Of a stretch of 37,459 nt of DNA, positions 25,434-35,683 are shown piece after piece. The stretch covers positions 1-37,459 of the forward strand of contig JAFIEB010000012.1 of the NCBI GenBank assembly GCA_020832735.1, given 5' to 3'. The notes under the pieces are model-generated. The model did not search any database. It saw only the letters and a program-made list of their open reading frames with translations, and had not been told where the DNA came from. The translations under genes were made by a program, and so were the position numbers. Every line of letters starts with the position of its first letter. Positions within the stretch are counted from its first letter, which is position 1. This DNA comes from Oceanicaulis sp. (GTDB lineage: Bacteria; Pseudomonadota; Alphaproteobacteria; Caulobacterales; Maricaulaceae).

Positions 25434-26360
25434 ATGAAAGCCTTGCCGACACCGCGGTCGGTCGCCATTACCCGCAGCTGGTCGAACCTTGACTGGGCCA
25501 GCGTGTTCGCTGCGATCATCTATCCGGCTCTGGGCGTGCTCGGCCTCATCGCCGCCGCCATCATCGGCTGGTCCTTCGCCGGCGTGGCTCTGGTCTGGTG
25601 GTATATCCCGCTCGCCCTGTTCGCCGGCGCCGTGACGCTGGTGGTATGCAATATCGGCATCGGGGTGCTGCACCGCATCTGGCAACACAAGGCGGGCGAG
25701 CTGCGCTGGCCGGCCCAGGTGTTGACCGCCTTCAACTGCGTCGTGGCGATGCAGGGCCGGTTCCGGGACTGGGTGAACTATCACAGCCAGCACCACCGCC
25801 TGTCGGACAAGCCCGGCGATCCGCACAACCCCGCCGAGGGCAAGCTGTGGGCGTGGCTCGGCTGGCTGTTCTGGCGCGATCCCAATGATTTGCAGCGTCC
25901 GCTGGCCATGTGGCTGCGCGAGACGCGCCCGGTGGTGATTTTCGACCGGCATTATTCGCTGATTTCGCTGCTGGTGCATCTGGTGCTGCCGGCGGTGATC
26001 TATCTTCTGGTCTGGGCGCTGGGCGGGTCGCTGATCCTGACGCTGATCCTGCACTCCAGCGCCATTGTGGCGCGGGGCATCCAGTTCCACGCCACCATTC
26101 TGGGCGTGAACGTATTCGGGCACCTCAAGACGCCGGCCTGGGCCGATTATCTGCTGGCGCTGCTGACCGGGGGCGAGGCGTTCCATGATCACCACCATGA
26201 CGAGCCGCGCAGCGCGCTGCACCTGCCCCGGCGCGGGCTGATCAACCGGCTGGTGGACTATAACGGGACGGCGCTGCTGATCTTCGAGAAGCTGCGCTGG
26301 GCGCGCAATCTCCAGATCGCGCCGCAATTTGCATCCCGGCCGCGCCTGAGCGCCGGCTGA
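25434..26360 (+). CDS. Membrane fatty acid (acyl-CoA type) desaturase
   Basis: A 308-residue integral membrane di-iron enzyme. The three histidine boxes are clear: HRIWQH, HSQHH and HDHHH (in EAFHDHHHDEPRSALHLP), the pattern of delta-9 acyl-CoA/acyl-lipid desaturases. Hydrophobic segments precede and separate the boxes (LGLIAAAIIGWSF, LALFAGAVTLVV, LLVHLVLPAVIYLLVWAL). It introduces a double bond into fatty acyl chains and so affects membrane fluidity. ATG 25434 has AGAGG upstream; an in-frame TTG at 25428 is possible. The divergent partner is fabI. Confidence 0.9.
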   Translation: MKALPTPRSVAITRSWSNLDWASVFAAIIYPALGVLGLIAAAIIGWSFAGVALVWWYIPLALFAGAVTLVVCNIGIGVLHRIWQHKAGELRWPAQVLTAFNCVVAMQGRFRDWVNYHSQHHRLSDKPGDPHNPAEGKLWAWLGWLFWRDPNDLQRPLAMWLRETRPVVIFDRHYSLISLLVHLVLPAVIYLLVWALGGSLILTLILHSSAIVARGIQFHATILGVNVFGHLKTPAWADYLLALLTGGEAFHDHHHDEPRSALHLPRRGLINRLVDYNGTALLIFEKLRWARNLQIAPQFASRPRLSAG

Positions 26361-26402
26361 CCGGACACTGGCATGCAGCCGAATTAAACCGGCCTTAAGC
26401 GG

Positions 26403-26428
26403 AACGGCGGCTCAATCGGGCCGCCGTT
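26403..26428 (+). terminator. Hairpin after the desaturase gene, possible terminator
   Basis: AACGGCGGC (26403-26411) and GCCGCCGTT (26420-26428) form a perfect nine-base stem with an eight-base loop. It is followed by only a short, interrupted T run, so termination may be weak. It lies 27 bases before the phosphatase start. Confidence 0.45.
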
Positions 26429-26455
26429 TCAGCTTCAGCGGGAGGCCAGCGCGCC

Positions 26456-26929
26456 ATGGCGCGGCGATCGATATCGATCCTGTTCGTATGCACCGGGAAT
26501 ATCTGCCGTTCGCCCATGGCCGAGGCGGCCGCGCGCGCGCTGGCGGAGCGGGCGGGGCGCGATCTTGTATTTGAGTCCGCCGGCACAGGAGGCTGGCACG
26601 AGGGCGAGCGTCCTGATGATCGCGCCATTTCTGCGGCCTGCCGGCGCGGCTATGACCTGTCCGACATCACTGCGCGCGCCGTCAATGATGAGGATTTTGT
26701 CCGGTTTGATCACCTGATCGCGCTTGACCAGAGCCACAAGCGCTGGCTAGCGACCGCGCGCGATCACCGGCGCCTGCCCGAGCGCGCCCGAATCTCCCTG
26801 CTCATGGACTGGTCGGTGGGCCAGGCCGGCAAGGACGTGCCGGATCCGTATTACGGGGGACCGGCCGAGTTCGAGCGCGCCCTGGACATGATCGAAAAGG
26901 GCTGTCAGGGCCTGATCGCACGCCTGTGA
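26456..26929 (+). CDS. Low-molecular-weight protein-tyrosine phosphatase
   Basis: A 157-residue cytoplasmic phosphatase. The P-loop CTGNICRS is at residues 12-19 (Cys nucleophile, Arg), with SAGTGGWHEGERPDDRA following and the general-acid Asp in VPDPYYGG near the C-terminus. Such enzymes remove phosphate from tyrosine, often in exopolysaccharide control or arsenate reduction. No partner tyrosine kinase or arsenic gene is nearby. The start is preceded by GGGAGG with a rather long ten-base gap. Confidence 0.92.
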   Translation: MARRSISILFVCTGNICRSPMAEAAARALAERAGRDLVFESAGTGGWHEGERPDDRAISAACRRGYDLSDITARAVNDEDFVRFDHLIALDQSHKRWLATARDHRRLPERARISLLMDWSVGQAGKDVPDPYYGGPAEFERALDMIEKGCQGLIARL

Positions 26930-26939
26930 GCGCGGGGGT

Positions 26940-28424
26940 TCAGCGCGTCTGACCGGCGCCGTCCGTCTCCTCGGACTGGGCGGTTTGCGTCCCTTCCTGC
27001 GGCGCTTCAGCGCTTTCGGGCTGAGCTGCGTCCCCGCCCTCTTCAGCGGAGGCGGCGAACACGGGCGCGGCGGCGTCATCGCGGCGCGGCATGGGCGGCG
27101 GGGCAGGCAGCACGATGGCGCGCGCGGCATAGCGCGGATCGGTGCGCAGGCGCGCCTCCTCCTCGCTTTCCTCAGCCGGCGCGGCGCTCAGCGCGTCCTG
27201 ATCGGCAGGTTCAGGCGCAGGGGGCGCCGGCGGGACCGCCAGATCGGGATCCACAAAGCCGTCCGCCTCGATCGTCTCGGCGTCATTGGCCGCTTCCGGC
27301 GCGGCCCCGGCGGGCGGGACCCCGGCGTCCGCTTCAGCCTCGGGAAGCGCTGTGGCTGCGCTGTCGTTGGCGTCCTCCCGCGCGGCGCCGTCCTCAGCGC
27401 CTGGTTCCCCGGCAGACTCAGTCCCGGCTTCAGCTTTTGCTTCAGGCTCAGCTTCAGTGTCAGCCTCGGGATCAGCCTCTGGCGCCGGCTCGCGCAGGGC
27501 GGCCGCGCCGGCAGCCGCCGGGGCTGCCGCGTCGGAGATCACCGGCGAGCGCGGGGCGCGCACATGCTCGGTCGGAGTATGGGTCATCATGTGCTCGGCG
27601 AGCATGGCGATGCGCCGCTCCAGCCGCACGCTGTCGCGGGTGCGGTTGATCAGCCCGCCGATGATGAACAGCAGCGCCGCAGCGCCCAGCACCGCCAGCG
27701 CCGGTCCGGCCGCTGCGCCCGGCCCGTCCAGCCCGATCGCGCCGGCCACGGCCAGCGCCACGAACAGCGGCGCCCACACCAGGCGCCAGGACCGCGACGC
27801 ATAGGTGGTCACGGCCAGGGCGGCGGCGAGGCCTGCAAACAGGATGGCGCCCGACTGGTCGGCCAGGCCGGCGCCCGCCGGCTCCAGCAGCGGCGTCATC
27901 CAGCTGGCGGCGTCAGACCAGCGCCAGGCTTCAAGGCCCGGCAGATAGGCCGCCGCCAGGGCGAACACGTCCGGCGCGGGCAGGGCGCCGGCCCAGCCCG
28001 GGGCCAGCTCGGCCAGAAGGGCGTGCAGATAGGGCCAGGCGATGGCCAGCGCGGCCAGCGTGAACAGGAGGATGGTCATCCACCAGTTGACATTGCGCGC
28101 TATGCCCGAGCGCGACAGAAGGGCGGGAATGCCCGGATGGGTGCGCGCCCATCCCTGGCCGGCCGGATTGGCCACCGCCACCGGGCGCGAGCGCCGCTCA
28201 GGGCCGGGCTGGAGGCGCAGCACGCTGGCGTAATCGCCCGGCTGCAGCGTAAAGCCCCGGTCCATGAGGCGCAGGGTGTGGCGTGCGCCATCCAGGTCCT
28301 GGATGCGGCGTTCGTCGGTGCGTGCGCGCGGATCAGCCCCCACCACCTCGCCCGAGACGGCGTAGAAATCGATGGTCTTGCGCCCGAAACGCTGGCTGGC
28401 GTGCGCTGTTGGCAGATTGGCCAT
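26940..28424 (-). CDS. Membrane protein with long disordered acidic C-terminus
   Basis: A 494-residue protein of unrecognised family. Residues 1-105 are a soluble domain (MANLPTAHASQRFGRKTIDFYAVSGEVVG onward). Next come about five hydrophobic segments (WWMTILLFTLAALAIAWPY, AILFAGLAAALAVTTYA, LVWAPLFVALAVAGAIGL, ALAVLGAAALLFIIGGLI). A short helix, SVRLERRIAMLAEHMM, follows, and the last 220 residues are rich in Ala, Glu, Pro and Asp. ATG 28424 has GAGGGGAAG upstream. It ends ten bases from the convergent phosphatase gene and is divergent from ahcY. A scaffold or cell-envelope role is possible but not shown. Confidence 0.7.
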   Translation of the reverse strand: MANLPTAHASQRFGRKTIDFYAVSGEVVGADPRARTDERRIQDLDGARHTLRLMDRGFTLQPGDYASVLRLQPGPERRSRPVAVANPAGQGWARTHPGIPALLSRSGIARNVNWWMTILLFTLAALAIAWPYLHALLAELAPGWAGALPAPDVFALAAAYLPGLEAWRWSDAASWMTPLLEPAGAGLADQSGAILFAGLAAALAVTTYASRSWRLVWAPLFVALAVAGAIGLDGPGAAAGPALAVLGAAALLFIIGGLINRTRDSVRLERRIAMLAEHMMTHTPTEHVRAPRSPVISDAAAPAAAGAAALREPAPEADPEADTEAEPEAKAEAGTESAGEPGAEDGAAREDANDSAATALPEAEADAGVPPAGAAPEAANDAETIEADGFVDPDLAVPPAPPAPEPADQDALSAAPAEESEEEARLRTDPRYAARAIVLPAPPPMPRRDDAAAPVFAASAEEGGDAAQPESAEAPQEGTQTAQSEETDGAGQTR

Positions 28425-28592
28425 GTACCGTCTTCCCCTCAGATCGCACCCGGCGCCGGCTGTCGAACCGTGCTTGCGGGTGATTATTCCCCTCTTGCCC
28501 GGACTGTGACCGTCCCCCTCAGGACGCCCCATTCCGGGAGTTACCAAAGAGTATATACAAATTTAGGACCGTTTTAAGAAATTCCGGCGCCT

Positions 28593-28609
28593 CGGGCCGT
28601 TTCGGCCCG
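28593..28609. other. Hairpin in the ahcY upstream spacer (upper)
   Basis: CGGGCCG-TTT-CGGCCCG, a perfect seven-base stem with a three-base loop. No T run follows on either strand, so it does not look like a terminator. Confidence 0.4.
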
Positions 28610-28656
28610 CCCGCCTTCAGCGTTTGCGCCGATATGCACTTTCCTTTATATCACCG

Positions 28657-28675
28657 GCGTCCCGATGCGGGACGC
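28657..28675 (+). promoter_or_regulatory. Leader hairpin 43 bases upstream of ahcY
   Basis: GCGTCCCG-ATG-CGGGACGC, a perfect eight-base stem with a three-base loop. It could be an operator or a leader element. It does not obviously match the SAH or SAM riboswitch patterns I know. Confidence 0.4.
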
Positions 28676-28718
28676 AAGACACACCCTCCCCCGACTGGCG
28701 AAAAGGCCCGACGACATC

Positions 28719-30137
<1,419 letters not shown>

Positions 30138-30161
30138 GGCTCACGCGCCCTCGCGATGCAG

Positions 30162-30193
30162 AAAACCCCGCCGGTTTGCGCCGGCGGGGTTTT
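30162..30193 (+). terminator. Rho-independent terminator of ahcY
   Basis: AAAACCCCGCCGG and CCGGCGGGGTTTT form a perfect 13-base stem around TTTGCG, ending in a T run. The A run on the left side could allow it to work in both directions. Confidence 0.9.
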
Positions 30194-30235
30194 GTTGTGC
30201 ATCTCAGGCTGGCATGGCGCACGAGAACAATGGCG

Positions 30236-30682
30236 CTAAACCCTCGTTTCCAATTCGTAGCTAAAGTCTATCTGCGTCCGGCATGCGGTTGCGTAGACCG
30301 CTTCCCCATCCATCTCGTAGCGCCATTTCTCAATCGCCTCGGCCGCAGCGAGGACGGCCTGGCGCATGGTTCCGTGGCGCGTGTAGGAGGACGGCTCCAA
30401 GAAGCGGATATTGGCCGTTGAGCCGGTCTCGTCGATATCAAAACTGAACTCAAGCGAACGCAAATCAGACCGGTCCTGCCTCACGTAAAGAAATATCATC
30501 AGATCGACCGGATAGACGGGCCGAACCCGCACAGCATTACGCCAGCCGCTCCCAGCACAGCTGACAGCAGTTGCGGGTATTGTCGTGGGGTTCATCACCC
30601 CTCCGAAATCAACCCTGTTTGACGCACAGGCGCAAAGTAAAGTGGCAAGGAGACAAGTTGAAACTGCAATCCGTAGTGACAT
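30236..30682 (-). CDS. Lipoprotein with TonB-C-terminal-like domain
   Basis: A 148-residue lipoprotein (signal peptide with LLCAC, Cys near residue 19). The mature part, VRPVYPVDLMIFLYV then FSFDIDETGSTANIRFLEPSS, TMRQAVLAAAEAIEKWRYEMDG and TQIDFSYEL, follows the layout of the TonB C-terminal fold (P-x-YP, F-x-ID-x-x-G, alpha helix, W-x-Y). It has no transmembrane anchor plus proline-rich linker, so it is not a classical TonB. GC content is clearly lower than neighbours. The start has GAGGGGG six bases upstream. It converges on the ahcY terminator. Confidence 0.6.
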   Translation of the reverse strand: MSLRIAVSTCLLATLLCACASNRVDFGGVMNPTTIPATAVSCAGSGWRNAVRVRPVYPVDLMIFLYVRQDRSDLRSLEFSFDIDETGSTANIRFLEPSSYTRHGTMRQAVLAAAEAIEKWRYEMDGEAVYATACRTQIDFSYELETRV

Positions 30683-30895
30683 GATAAACCCCCTCTTCCT
30701 TTAGAAGGAGCGTACTCAAGCTTGTGCCGGGCGCCAAAGCAAAAAATCAGCAAGGCTGCCGGAAGCGCTTTTAAGCAGATGGATTGTGCGGCCATGCCAT
30801 GCGGCGCAGGCGCGTGGTCAGCGCGACAGCACCATCTCTCTGAAGGGAATCCGGGCCCAGTCGGGATGCCTTGGCTGGGTGGACGTATCGGTGCG

Positions 30896-31660
30896 CTAAC
30901 CCGGCTTCACCGCGGCCATCAGGTAATTCACGCCAGCATCGCCGGAGATGAAGAAGCGGTCTTTCAAGGGATTGTAGGTGACGCCTGCGGGCGTGCGCAC
31001 GTCGAGCCCTTCGGCCTCCAGCGCGGCGCGCACCTCGTCGGGGCGCACCAGCTTGTCAAAGCGGTGGGTGCCGCGCGGCAGCCAGCCCAGCACGTATTCC
31101 GCGCCGAAAATCGCCGTGGCGAAGGCGCGCGCGGTACGGTTGATCGTACCGACGATCATCATCCCGCCGGGTTTCACGAGCCGCGCGCAATCGCGCAGGA
31201 AGGCGTCGGGGTCGGCCACATGCTCGACCACTTCGAGATTGAGCACCACGTCGAACTGGCCCGGTCCGCCCTGTTCCAGCAATTGCTCGGCGACGCCCCA
31301 GCGATAGTCGATGGCCAGTCCCGCCTCTTCGGCGTGGACCATGGCGGTCTTGATATTGGCTTCGCCCGCATCCACCCCGGTCACCTCAGCGCCAAGGCGC
31401 GCCATCGGCTCGCTGACCAGGCCCCCGCCGCAGCCGATGTCCAGCAGGGTCAGCCCCTTGAGCGGCGCCGCGCCCGAGCGCCCGTAATGGGCGCACAGCT
31501 GCTCGCGGATCCAGGTCAGGCGCGCCGGATTAAACTTGTGCAGCGGGGCGAATTTGGAGTCGGGATCCCACCATTCCCCGGCCATGCGGGAGAATTTCTC
31601 CACCTCATCGGGATCGATTGACGGGGCGGCGAGGCGGTCGGGGGCTGCGGCCTGGGCCAT
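30896..31660 (-). CDS. ubiG: Ubiquinone biosynthesis O-methyltransferase UbiG
   Basis: A 254-residue class I SAM methyltransferase that performs both O-methylations of ubiquinone synthesis. Family marks are [27 protein letters not shown] and LNPARL-type [13 protein letters not shown] at the N-terminus, the SAM loop [49 protein letters not shown], and [11 protein letters not shown]. The start ATG 31660 leaves a 125-base divergent spacer to lysC, as often seen in alphaproteobacteria. Confidence 0.95.
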   Translation of the reverse strand: MAQAAAPDRLAAPSIDPDEVEKFSRMAGEWWDPDSKFAPLHKFNPARLTWIREQLCAHYGRSGAAPLKGLTLLDIGCGGGLVSEPMARLGAEVTGVDAGEANIKTAMVHAEEAGLAIDYRWGVAEQLLEQGGPGQFDVVLNLEVVEHVADPDAFLRDCARLVKPGGMMIVGTINRTARAFATAIFGAEYVLGWLPRGTHRFDKLVRPDEVRAALEAEGLDVRTPAGVTYNPLKDRFFISGDAGVNYLMAAVKPG

Positions 31661-31785
31661 GGGAAACTCCGGTGCGGCGTTGGCGCGCGCGAAGCGCTTA
31701 CGTATAGGTGACCCAATATGGGCGCGTGCGCGCCCGGAATCGAGCCGGGTGCGCGGTTACGCCCCGGCGATGCGCGGGAGCGGGC

Positions 31786-33006
31786 ATGACGAGGCTGGTA
31801 CTCAAATTCGGCGGCACCTCCATGGGCGGGCCTGAGCGCATCGCCCATTCGGCCGCCATCACCGCCCATGAAGCCGCCAGCGGGCGCCAGGTCGCGGTGG
31901 TGGTTTCGGCCATGGCCGGAGAAACCGACCGTCTGCTGGGGCTGGCCGAAGCGCTGGGCGGCGGACTGGGCGAGGTGGAGACCGACACCGCGCTGGCCGC
32001 CGGGGAGCAGGCCAGCGCCGCCCTGATGGCGCTGGCGCTCAAAGCCCGGGGGCTGAAGGCCGAAGCGGTCATGGGCTGGAGTCTGCCGATTGTGGTGGAG
32101 GGCCCGCCGGGCGCGGCGCGCATCACCGCCATCGCCGGCGAGCCGCTCGATGAGATGATGGCCGCCGGGATCATCCCGGTGGTGGCCGGCTATCAGGGGC
32201 TCGACGCCAACGGGCGCCTGGCCACGCTGGGCCGGGGCGGGACGGACCTGACGGCGGTCGCCGTGGCCGCGGCGGTGGGCGCTGAATGCGACATCTACAC
32301 CGATGTGGACGGGGTGTTCACCACCGATCCGCGCATCGCGCCCGATGCGGCGCGGGTCGAGCGCATCAGCCATGACGCCATGCTGGAGCTGGCCGCCATG
32401 GGCGCCAAGGTGCTGCAGACCCGCTCGGTGGAGTACGCCAAGGCCAAGGCGGTGACGCTGCGTGTCAAATCCAGCTTCCTGGCGCCCGGCGCCAGCGCCG
32501 GCACTGAAGTGGTGGAGGAGGCGCGCCTGGCCGAACGGCGCATCGTGTCGGGTGTCGCCTATGTGCGCGATCAGGCCCGCCTGTCGCTTCACGGCGCGCC
32601 GGGCGCTGAGGCGGCTGAAGCCCTGTTCGCCGCCTTCGCCGAGGCCGATGTGGCCGTGGACATGATCGTTCAGGCGCGCGCGCGCGCCGGCGGAGCGGTG
32701 GTGGAATGTTCGGTCAGCGGACGCGACCTGCCGCGCGCCCTGGCGCTGGCCGAAGGGCTTGCAGCGCGCTTTGACGGGCTCGAGATCCGCTCTGAAACAG
32801 GTCTGGCCAAGGTCTCGGTGGTGGGCACGGGCCTGCGCGGACGGGCCGATGTGGCGCGTACGCTCTATGGCGTGCTGGCGCGCGAAGGGGTCAGCGTGCG
32901 CATGGCCGCCACCAGCGAGATCAAGATCTCCGCGCTGGTGGACGGCGATCTGGTCGAACGCGCGGTGCGCGCCCTGCACGGCGCCTATGGTCTGGCGGAC
33001 GGGTGA
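31786..33006 (+). CDS. lysC: Aspartate kinase
   Basis: A 406-residue kinase that starts the lysine/threonine/methionine pathway. Markers are LVLKFGGTSMGG at the N-terminus, GRGGTDLTAVAVAAAVGAECDIYTDVDGVFTTDPR, and MLELAAMGAKVLQTRSVEYA. Two C-terminal ACT domains (VVGTGLRGRADVARTLYGVLAREGVSVRMAATSEIKISALV) carry feedback regulation. ATG 31786 is preceded by GGGAG; the frame is open further upstream but without family similarity. cobT follows 45 bases later on the same strand. Confidence 0.96.
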   Translation: MTRLVLKFGGTSMGGPERIAHSAAITAHEAASGRQVAVVVSAMAGETDRLLGLAEALGGGLGEVETDTALAAGEQASAALMALALKARGLKAEAVMGWSLPIVVEGPPGAARITAIAGEPLDEMMAAGIIPVVAGYQGLDANGRLATLGRGGTDLTAVAVAAAVGAECDIYTDVDGVFTTDPRIAPDAARVERISHDAMLELAAMGAKVLQTRSVEYAKAKAVTLRVKSSFLAPGASAGTEVVEEARLAERRIVSGVAYVRDQARLSLHGAPGAEAAEALFAAFAEADVAVDMIVQARARAGGAVVECSVSGRDLPRALALAEGLAARFDGLEIRSETGLAKVSVVGTGLRGRADVARTLYGVLAREGVSVRMAATSEIKISALVDGDLVERAVRALHGAYGLADG

Positions 33007-33051
33007 TGCGCCGGGTTCGCAAGCGCGCGATCGGGCGCTAGATGTGTCGCC

Positions 33052-34920
33052 ATGAGTGACGAACGTCCCGCTGACACCTTCCGCCGCGCCGTCGGCGCCG
33101 CCACGCGTGCGCTGGCCGGCGCCCATGATCTGGAAGTGAAGTTCGGCGGGGACCGGGACGCCCTGGCGCGCGGGCGCGTCATGCTGCCCGATCCGCCCGA
33201 AAAGCTGTCCCCTGCGGAGGCCGCGCGCCTGCGGGGCAAGGCCGACGCCCTGGCCCTGCGCCTGGCGCTGCATGATGCAGGGCGCCATCAGCATGCCGCC
33301 CCGCCGGGCGCGCGCGCGGGCCCGCTACATGACGCCGCCGAGCAGGCGCGCGGCGCGGCGCTGGGCGCGCGCGACATGCGCGGCGTGGCCGGCAATCTGG
33401 ACGCGGCCCTGATCGAGCGCTGCCGGCGCGAGGGCTGGAACCAGGCCGATGACCGCCAGAGCGCGCTGCTGGCTGACGCCGTCTCCATGCTGGTGCGCGA
33501 GCGCATCACCGGGCGCCCGGCGCCGGACGATGCGCGCGGCCTGATGCAGGTCTGGCGCGAGGATGTGGAGGCGGCTGCGGGCGGCGCGCTGGACGCGCTG
33601 GCCGAGGCGGCGGGCGCTCAGACCCGTTTCGCAGCGGCGCTGCGCCAGGTGCTGCGCGATCTCGACCTCACCGACGAGCTTGGCGAGGAGTCCGAGGACT
33701 CCGAAGACGACCAGACCGACGATGATAGCGGCGTCGAGCAGGACCCGCATTCGGGCGAGGATGACGGCGATCAGGAGCCCGAGGGCGGCGAGGACGACCA
33801 GCCCGAGGATGCGCGCGGCACGGCGTCGGACAGTGATGAAATCGACTACGCCCAGGACAGCCAGACCCGGGTGGAGGCCCAGGACGAGCCCGGCGATGCG
33901 CGCCAGGCCTCCCGTCCCAACTGGGTCCAGTCGCCCGGCGATGATCCAGACGCCTACCGGGTGTTCACCCGCGCCTTTGACGAGGTGATCCACGCCAATG
34001 ATCTGTGCGACGGCGAGGAGCTGACCCGGCTGCGCCGCAATCTCGACCAGCATCTCAAAGGCCTGGAGGCGGCGGTGGGCCGCCTCGCCAACCGGCTGCA
34101 GCGCAAGCTGATGGCCAGGCAGCAGCGCTCCTGGGCGTTCGACCAGGAGGAAGGCGTGCTCGATCCGGCCCGGCTGACGCGGGTGATCCTGGACCCGATG
34201 CAGCCGCTCTCCTTCAAGCAGGAACAGGAGATGGCCTTCCGTGACACGGTAGTTACGCTGCTGCTGGACAATTCAGGCTCCATGCGCGGCCGGCCCATTC
34301 TGGTGGCGGCGGCCTGCGCCGACATTCTGGCGCGCACGCTGGAGCGCTGCGGGGTCAAGACCGAGATACTGGGCTTCACCACGCGGGCCTGGAAGGGCGG
34401 GCGGGCCAAGGAGGAATGGCTGGCGCAAGGCAAGCCGCCCCATCCCGGCCGGCTCAATGATCTGCGCCACATCATCTACAAGGGCGCCGACGCGCCCTGG
34501 CGCCGGGCCCGGCCCAATCTGGGCCTGATGCTGCGCGATGGCCTGGTGAAAGAGAATATCGACGGCGAGGCCGTTCTGTGGGCGCACCAGCGCCTGTTGG
34601 CCCGTCCCGAACAGCGGCGCATACTGATGGTCATCTCCGACGGCGCGCCGGTGGATGACGGCACCCAGTCGGCCAATTCGCCGGCCTATCTGGAAAAGCA
34701 TCTGCGCGAGGTGATCGAGATGATCGAGACCCGCTCGGACGTGGAGCTTCTGGCCATCGGCATCGGCCATGACGTGACGCGCTATTACCGCAAGGCGGTG
34801 ACCATTGTGGATGTGGAGCAGCTCGCCGGCGCCATCACCGCCCAGCTCGCTGATCTGTTCGAACGCGATCCCCGCCCGGCCCGGCCCGGCCGTGATGGCC
34901 GCCGCGCCGGCGCGCGCTAA
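33052..34920 (+). CDS. cobT: Cobaltochelatase subunit CobT
   Basis: A 622-residue protein, the AAA-partner subunit of the CobNST cobalt chelatase of aerobic cobalamin synthesis. The N-terminal half is helical; residues about 205-300 are a highly acidic linker ([14 protein letters not shown] and similar). The C-terminal von Willebrand A domain has the MIDAS motif DNSGSM within [17 protein letters not shown], and ends with [22 protein letters not shown]. The partner cobS often lies close by in alphaproteobacteria but is not in this window. The ATG at 33052 matches the family start. Confidence 0.93.
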   Translation: MSDERPADTFRRAVGAATRALAGAHDLEVKFGGDRDALARGRVMLPDPPEKLSPAEAARLRGKADALALRLALHDAGRHQHAAPPGARAGPLHDAAEQARGAALGARDMRGVAGNLDAALIERCRREGWNQADDRQSALLADAVSMLVRERITGRPAPDDARGLMQVWREDVEAAAGGALDALAEAAGAQTRFAAALRQVLRDLDLTDELGEESEDSEDDQTDDDSGVEQDPHSGEDDGDQEPEGGEDDQPEDARGTASDSDEIDYAQDSQTRVEAQDEPGDARQASRPNWVQSPGDDPDAYRVFTRAFDEVIHANDLCDGEELTRLRRNLDQHLKGLEAAVGRLANRLQRKLMARQQRSWAFDQEEGVLDPARLTRVILDPMQPLSFKQEQEMAFRDTVVTLLLDNSGSMRGRPILVAAACADILARTLERCGVKTEILGFTTRAWKGGRAKEEWLAQGKPPHPGRLNDLRHIIYKGADAPWRRARPNLGLMLRDGLVKENIDGEAVLWAHQRLLARPEQRRILMVISDGAPVDDGTQSANSPAYLEKHLREVIEMIETRSDVELLAIGIGHDVTRYYRKAVTIVDVEQLAGAITAQLADLFERDPRPARPGRDGRRAGAR

Positions 34921-34929
34921 GACGCAGGG

Positions 34930-35238
34930 TTACGCCGCCTGGCCTGACCGGCTTTTGTCAAGCAGTGCGCCAACGGCGTCGGGGTCCTCCCCGATCAGCA
35001 TCAGATAGGCTCGCACGCCGCCGAGTGGCTGGGAGCGGTTCTGCTCCCAGTCGCGCACTTGGTTGAGGCTGAAGCCGTAGCGGGCGGCGAACCCGGTCTG
35101 AGACAGCCCGGTGCGTGCGCGGATCGCTCTCACGTCCAGCCTGGCCGGGACATGCACCCGGCCCGGCGCCTGCTCGCCGCGCGCGATGGCGCGCGCTTCC
35201 TGCGCGGCTGCAATCAGCCTGTCGCCTGCCTTGCTCAT
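34930..35238 (-). CDS. HTH antitoxin, HigA/NadS-like
   Basis: A 102-residue DNA-binding protein. The helix-turn-helix is in VRAIRARTGLSQTGFAARYGFSLNQVRDWEQNRSQP, typical of XRE-family antitoxins paired with HigB/RelE toxins. It should neutralise the toxin and repress its own promoter. The ATG overlaps the toxin stop by four bases (ATGA), giving the toxin-first order of higBA loci. The frame is intact although the toxin is broken. It converges on cobT with a nine-base gap. Confidence 0.85.
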   Translation of the reverse strand: MSKAGDRLIAAAQEARAIARGEQAPGRVHVPARLDVRAIRARTGLSQTGFAARYGFSLNQVRDWEQNRSQPLGGVRAYLMLIGEDPDAVGALLDKSRSGQAA

Positions 35239-35605
35239 AACCCTCGCTCCTTCATTCCGGCGCGGATGCTTGCGGAACGCCTGTAATCGTCAGCCAGATT
35301 GGCCAGGATGGAATTGAGGGCGTTCCGTTCCGCTTTGGACAGGTTGACCTTCTGGCCTTTCGAGAACACGTCCAGAAGAAATACCGGCACATCGGTGGCG
35401 CAAAAATACGTAATCACGCGAACACCGCCTTGCCCTTGCCTCCATGCCCGAAACGGAGCTTTCGAGCGCCCCCTGCGCCTTCGATCAGATCGCCCGCATC
35501 CGGGGTTTGGGACAAGATCGTGATGATCTCGTCGCATTCGGCTTGGGTCAGGCCCGCCTGCCTCGCTGCTTTCTGGAAGCTGCGTGTTTCGATCACAGTA
35601 TGCAA
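35235..35605 (-). pseudogene. Frameshifted RelE/HigB-like toxin
   Basis: Two overlapping frames together make one complete toxin of about 120 residues. The first (35605-35414) reads TVIETRSFQKAARQAGLTQ to ARKLRFGHGGKGK and then runs to a TGA. The second (ending at 35235) continues with GGVRVITYFCATDVPVFLLD, VNLSKAERNAL and ILANLADDYR. In intact relatives a continuous GKGKSGGxRVI-type sequence joins these parts, so a short indel, consistent with loss of four bases, has occurred near 35425. The gene starts at a TTG (35605) or a nearby GTG. A sequencing error or programmed frameshift is possible, but no slippery heptamer is seen. Confidence 0.8.
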
Positions 35606-35620
35606 CGCAGCACCCCAAGC

Positions 35621-35635
35621 TACGTAACTTACGTA
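35621..35635. promoter_or_regulatory. Palindromic operator of the toxin-antitoxin locus
   Basis: TACGTAA-C-TTACGTA is a perfect 7-1-7 inverted repeat, 16 bases upstream of the toxin start. On the minus strand, TTGCAT (35659-35654) lies 18 bases before TACGTA and could be the -35 box, so the palindrome would overlap the -10 region, as expected for antitoxin autorepression. Confidence 0.65.
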
Positions 35636-35683
35636 TCATGGGTAGAGCCATAAATGCAAGGGGCATTCCCCCGCGACCCGCCC

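Noticed and set aside
26985-28577. 530-codon plus-strand frame opposite the membrane protein gene
   Set aside because: Antisense shadow; Arg/Gly/Gln/His-rich with no motif or plausible ribosome-binding site.
30700-30899. About 64 stop-free codons and a 16-codon frame after AAGGAG in the spacer before ubiG
   Set aside because: No start at a sensible distance from the AAGGAG, no family resemblance, and the longer frame lacks a start codon.
31516-33294. 592-codon minus-strand frame across lysC
   Set aside because: It runs through the ubiG 5' end, lysC and the start of cobT in the wrong frames, and has the His/Gln/Arg-rich bias of antisense frames in high-GC DNA.
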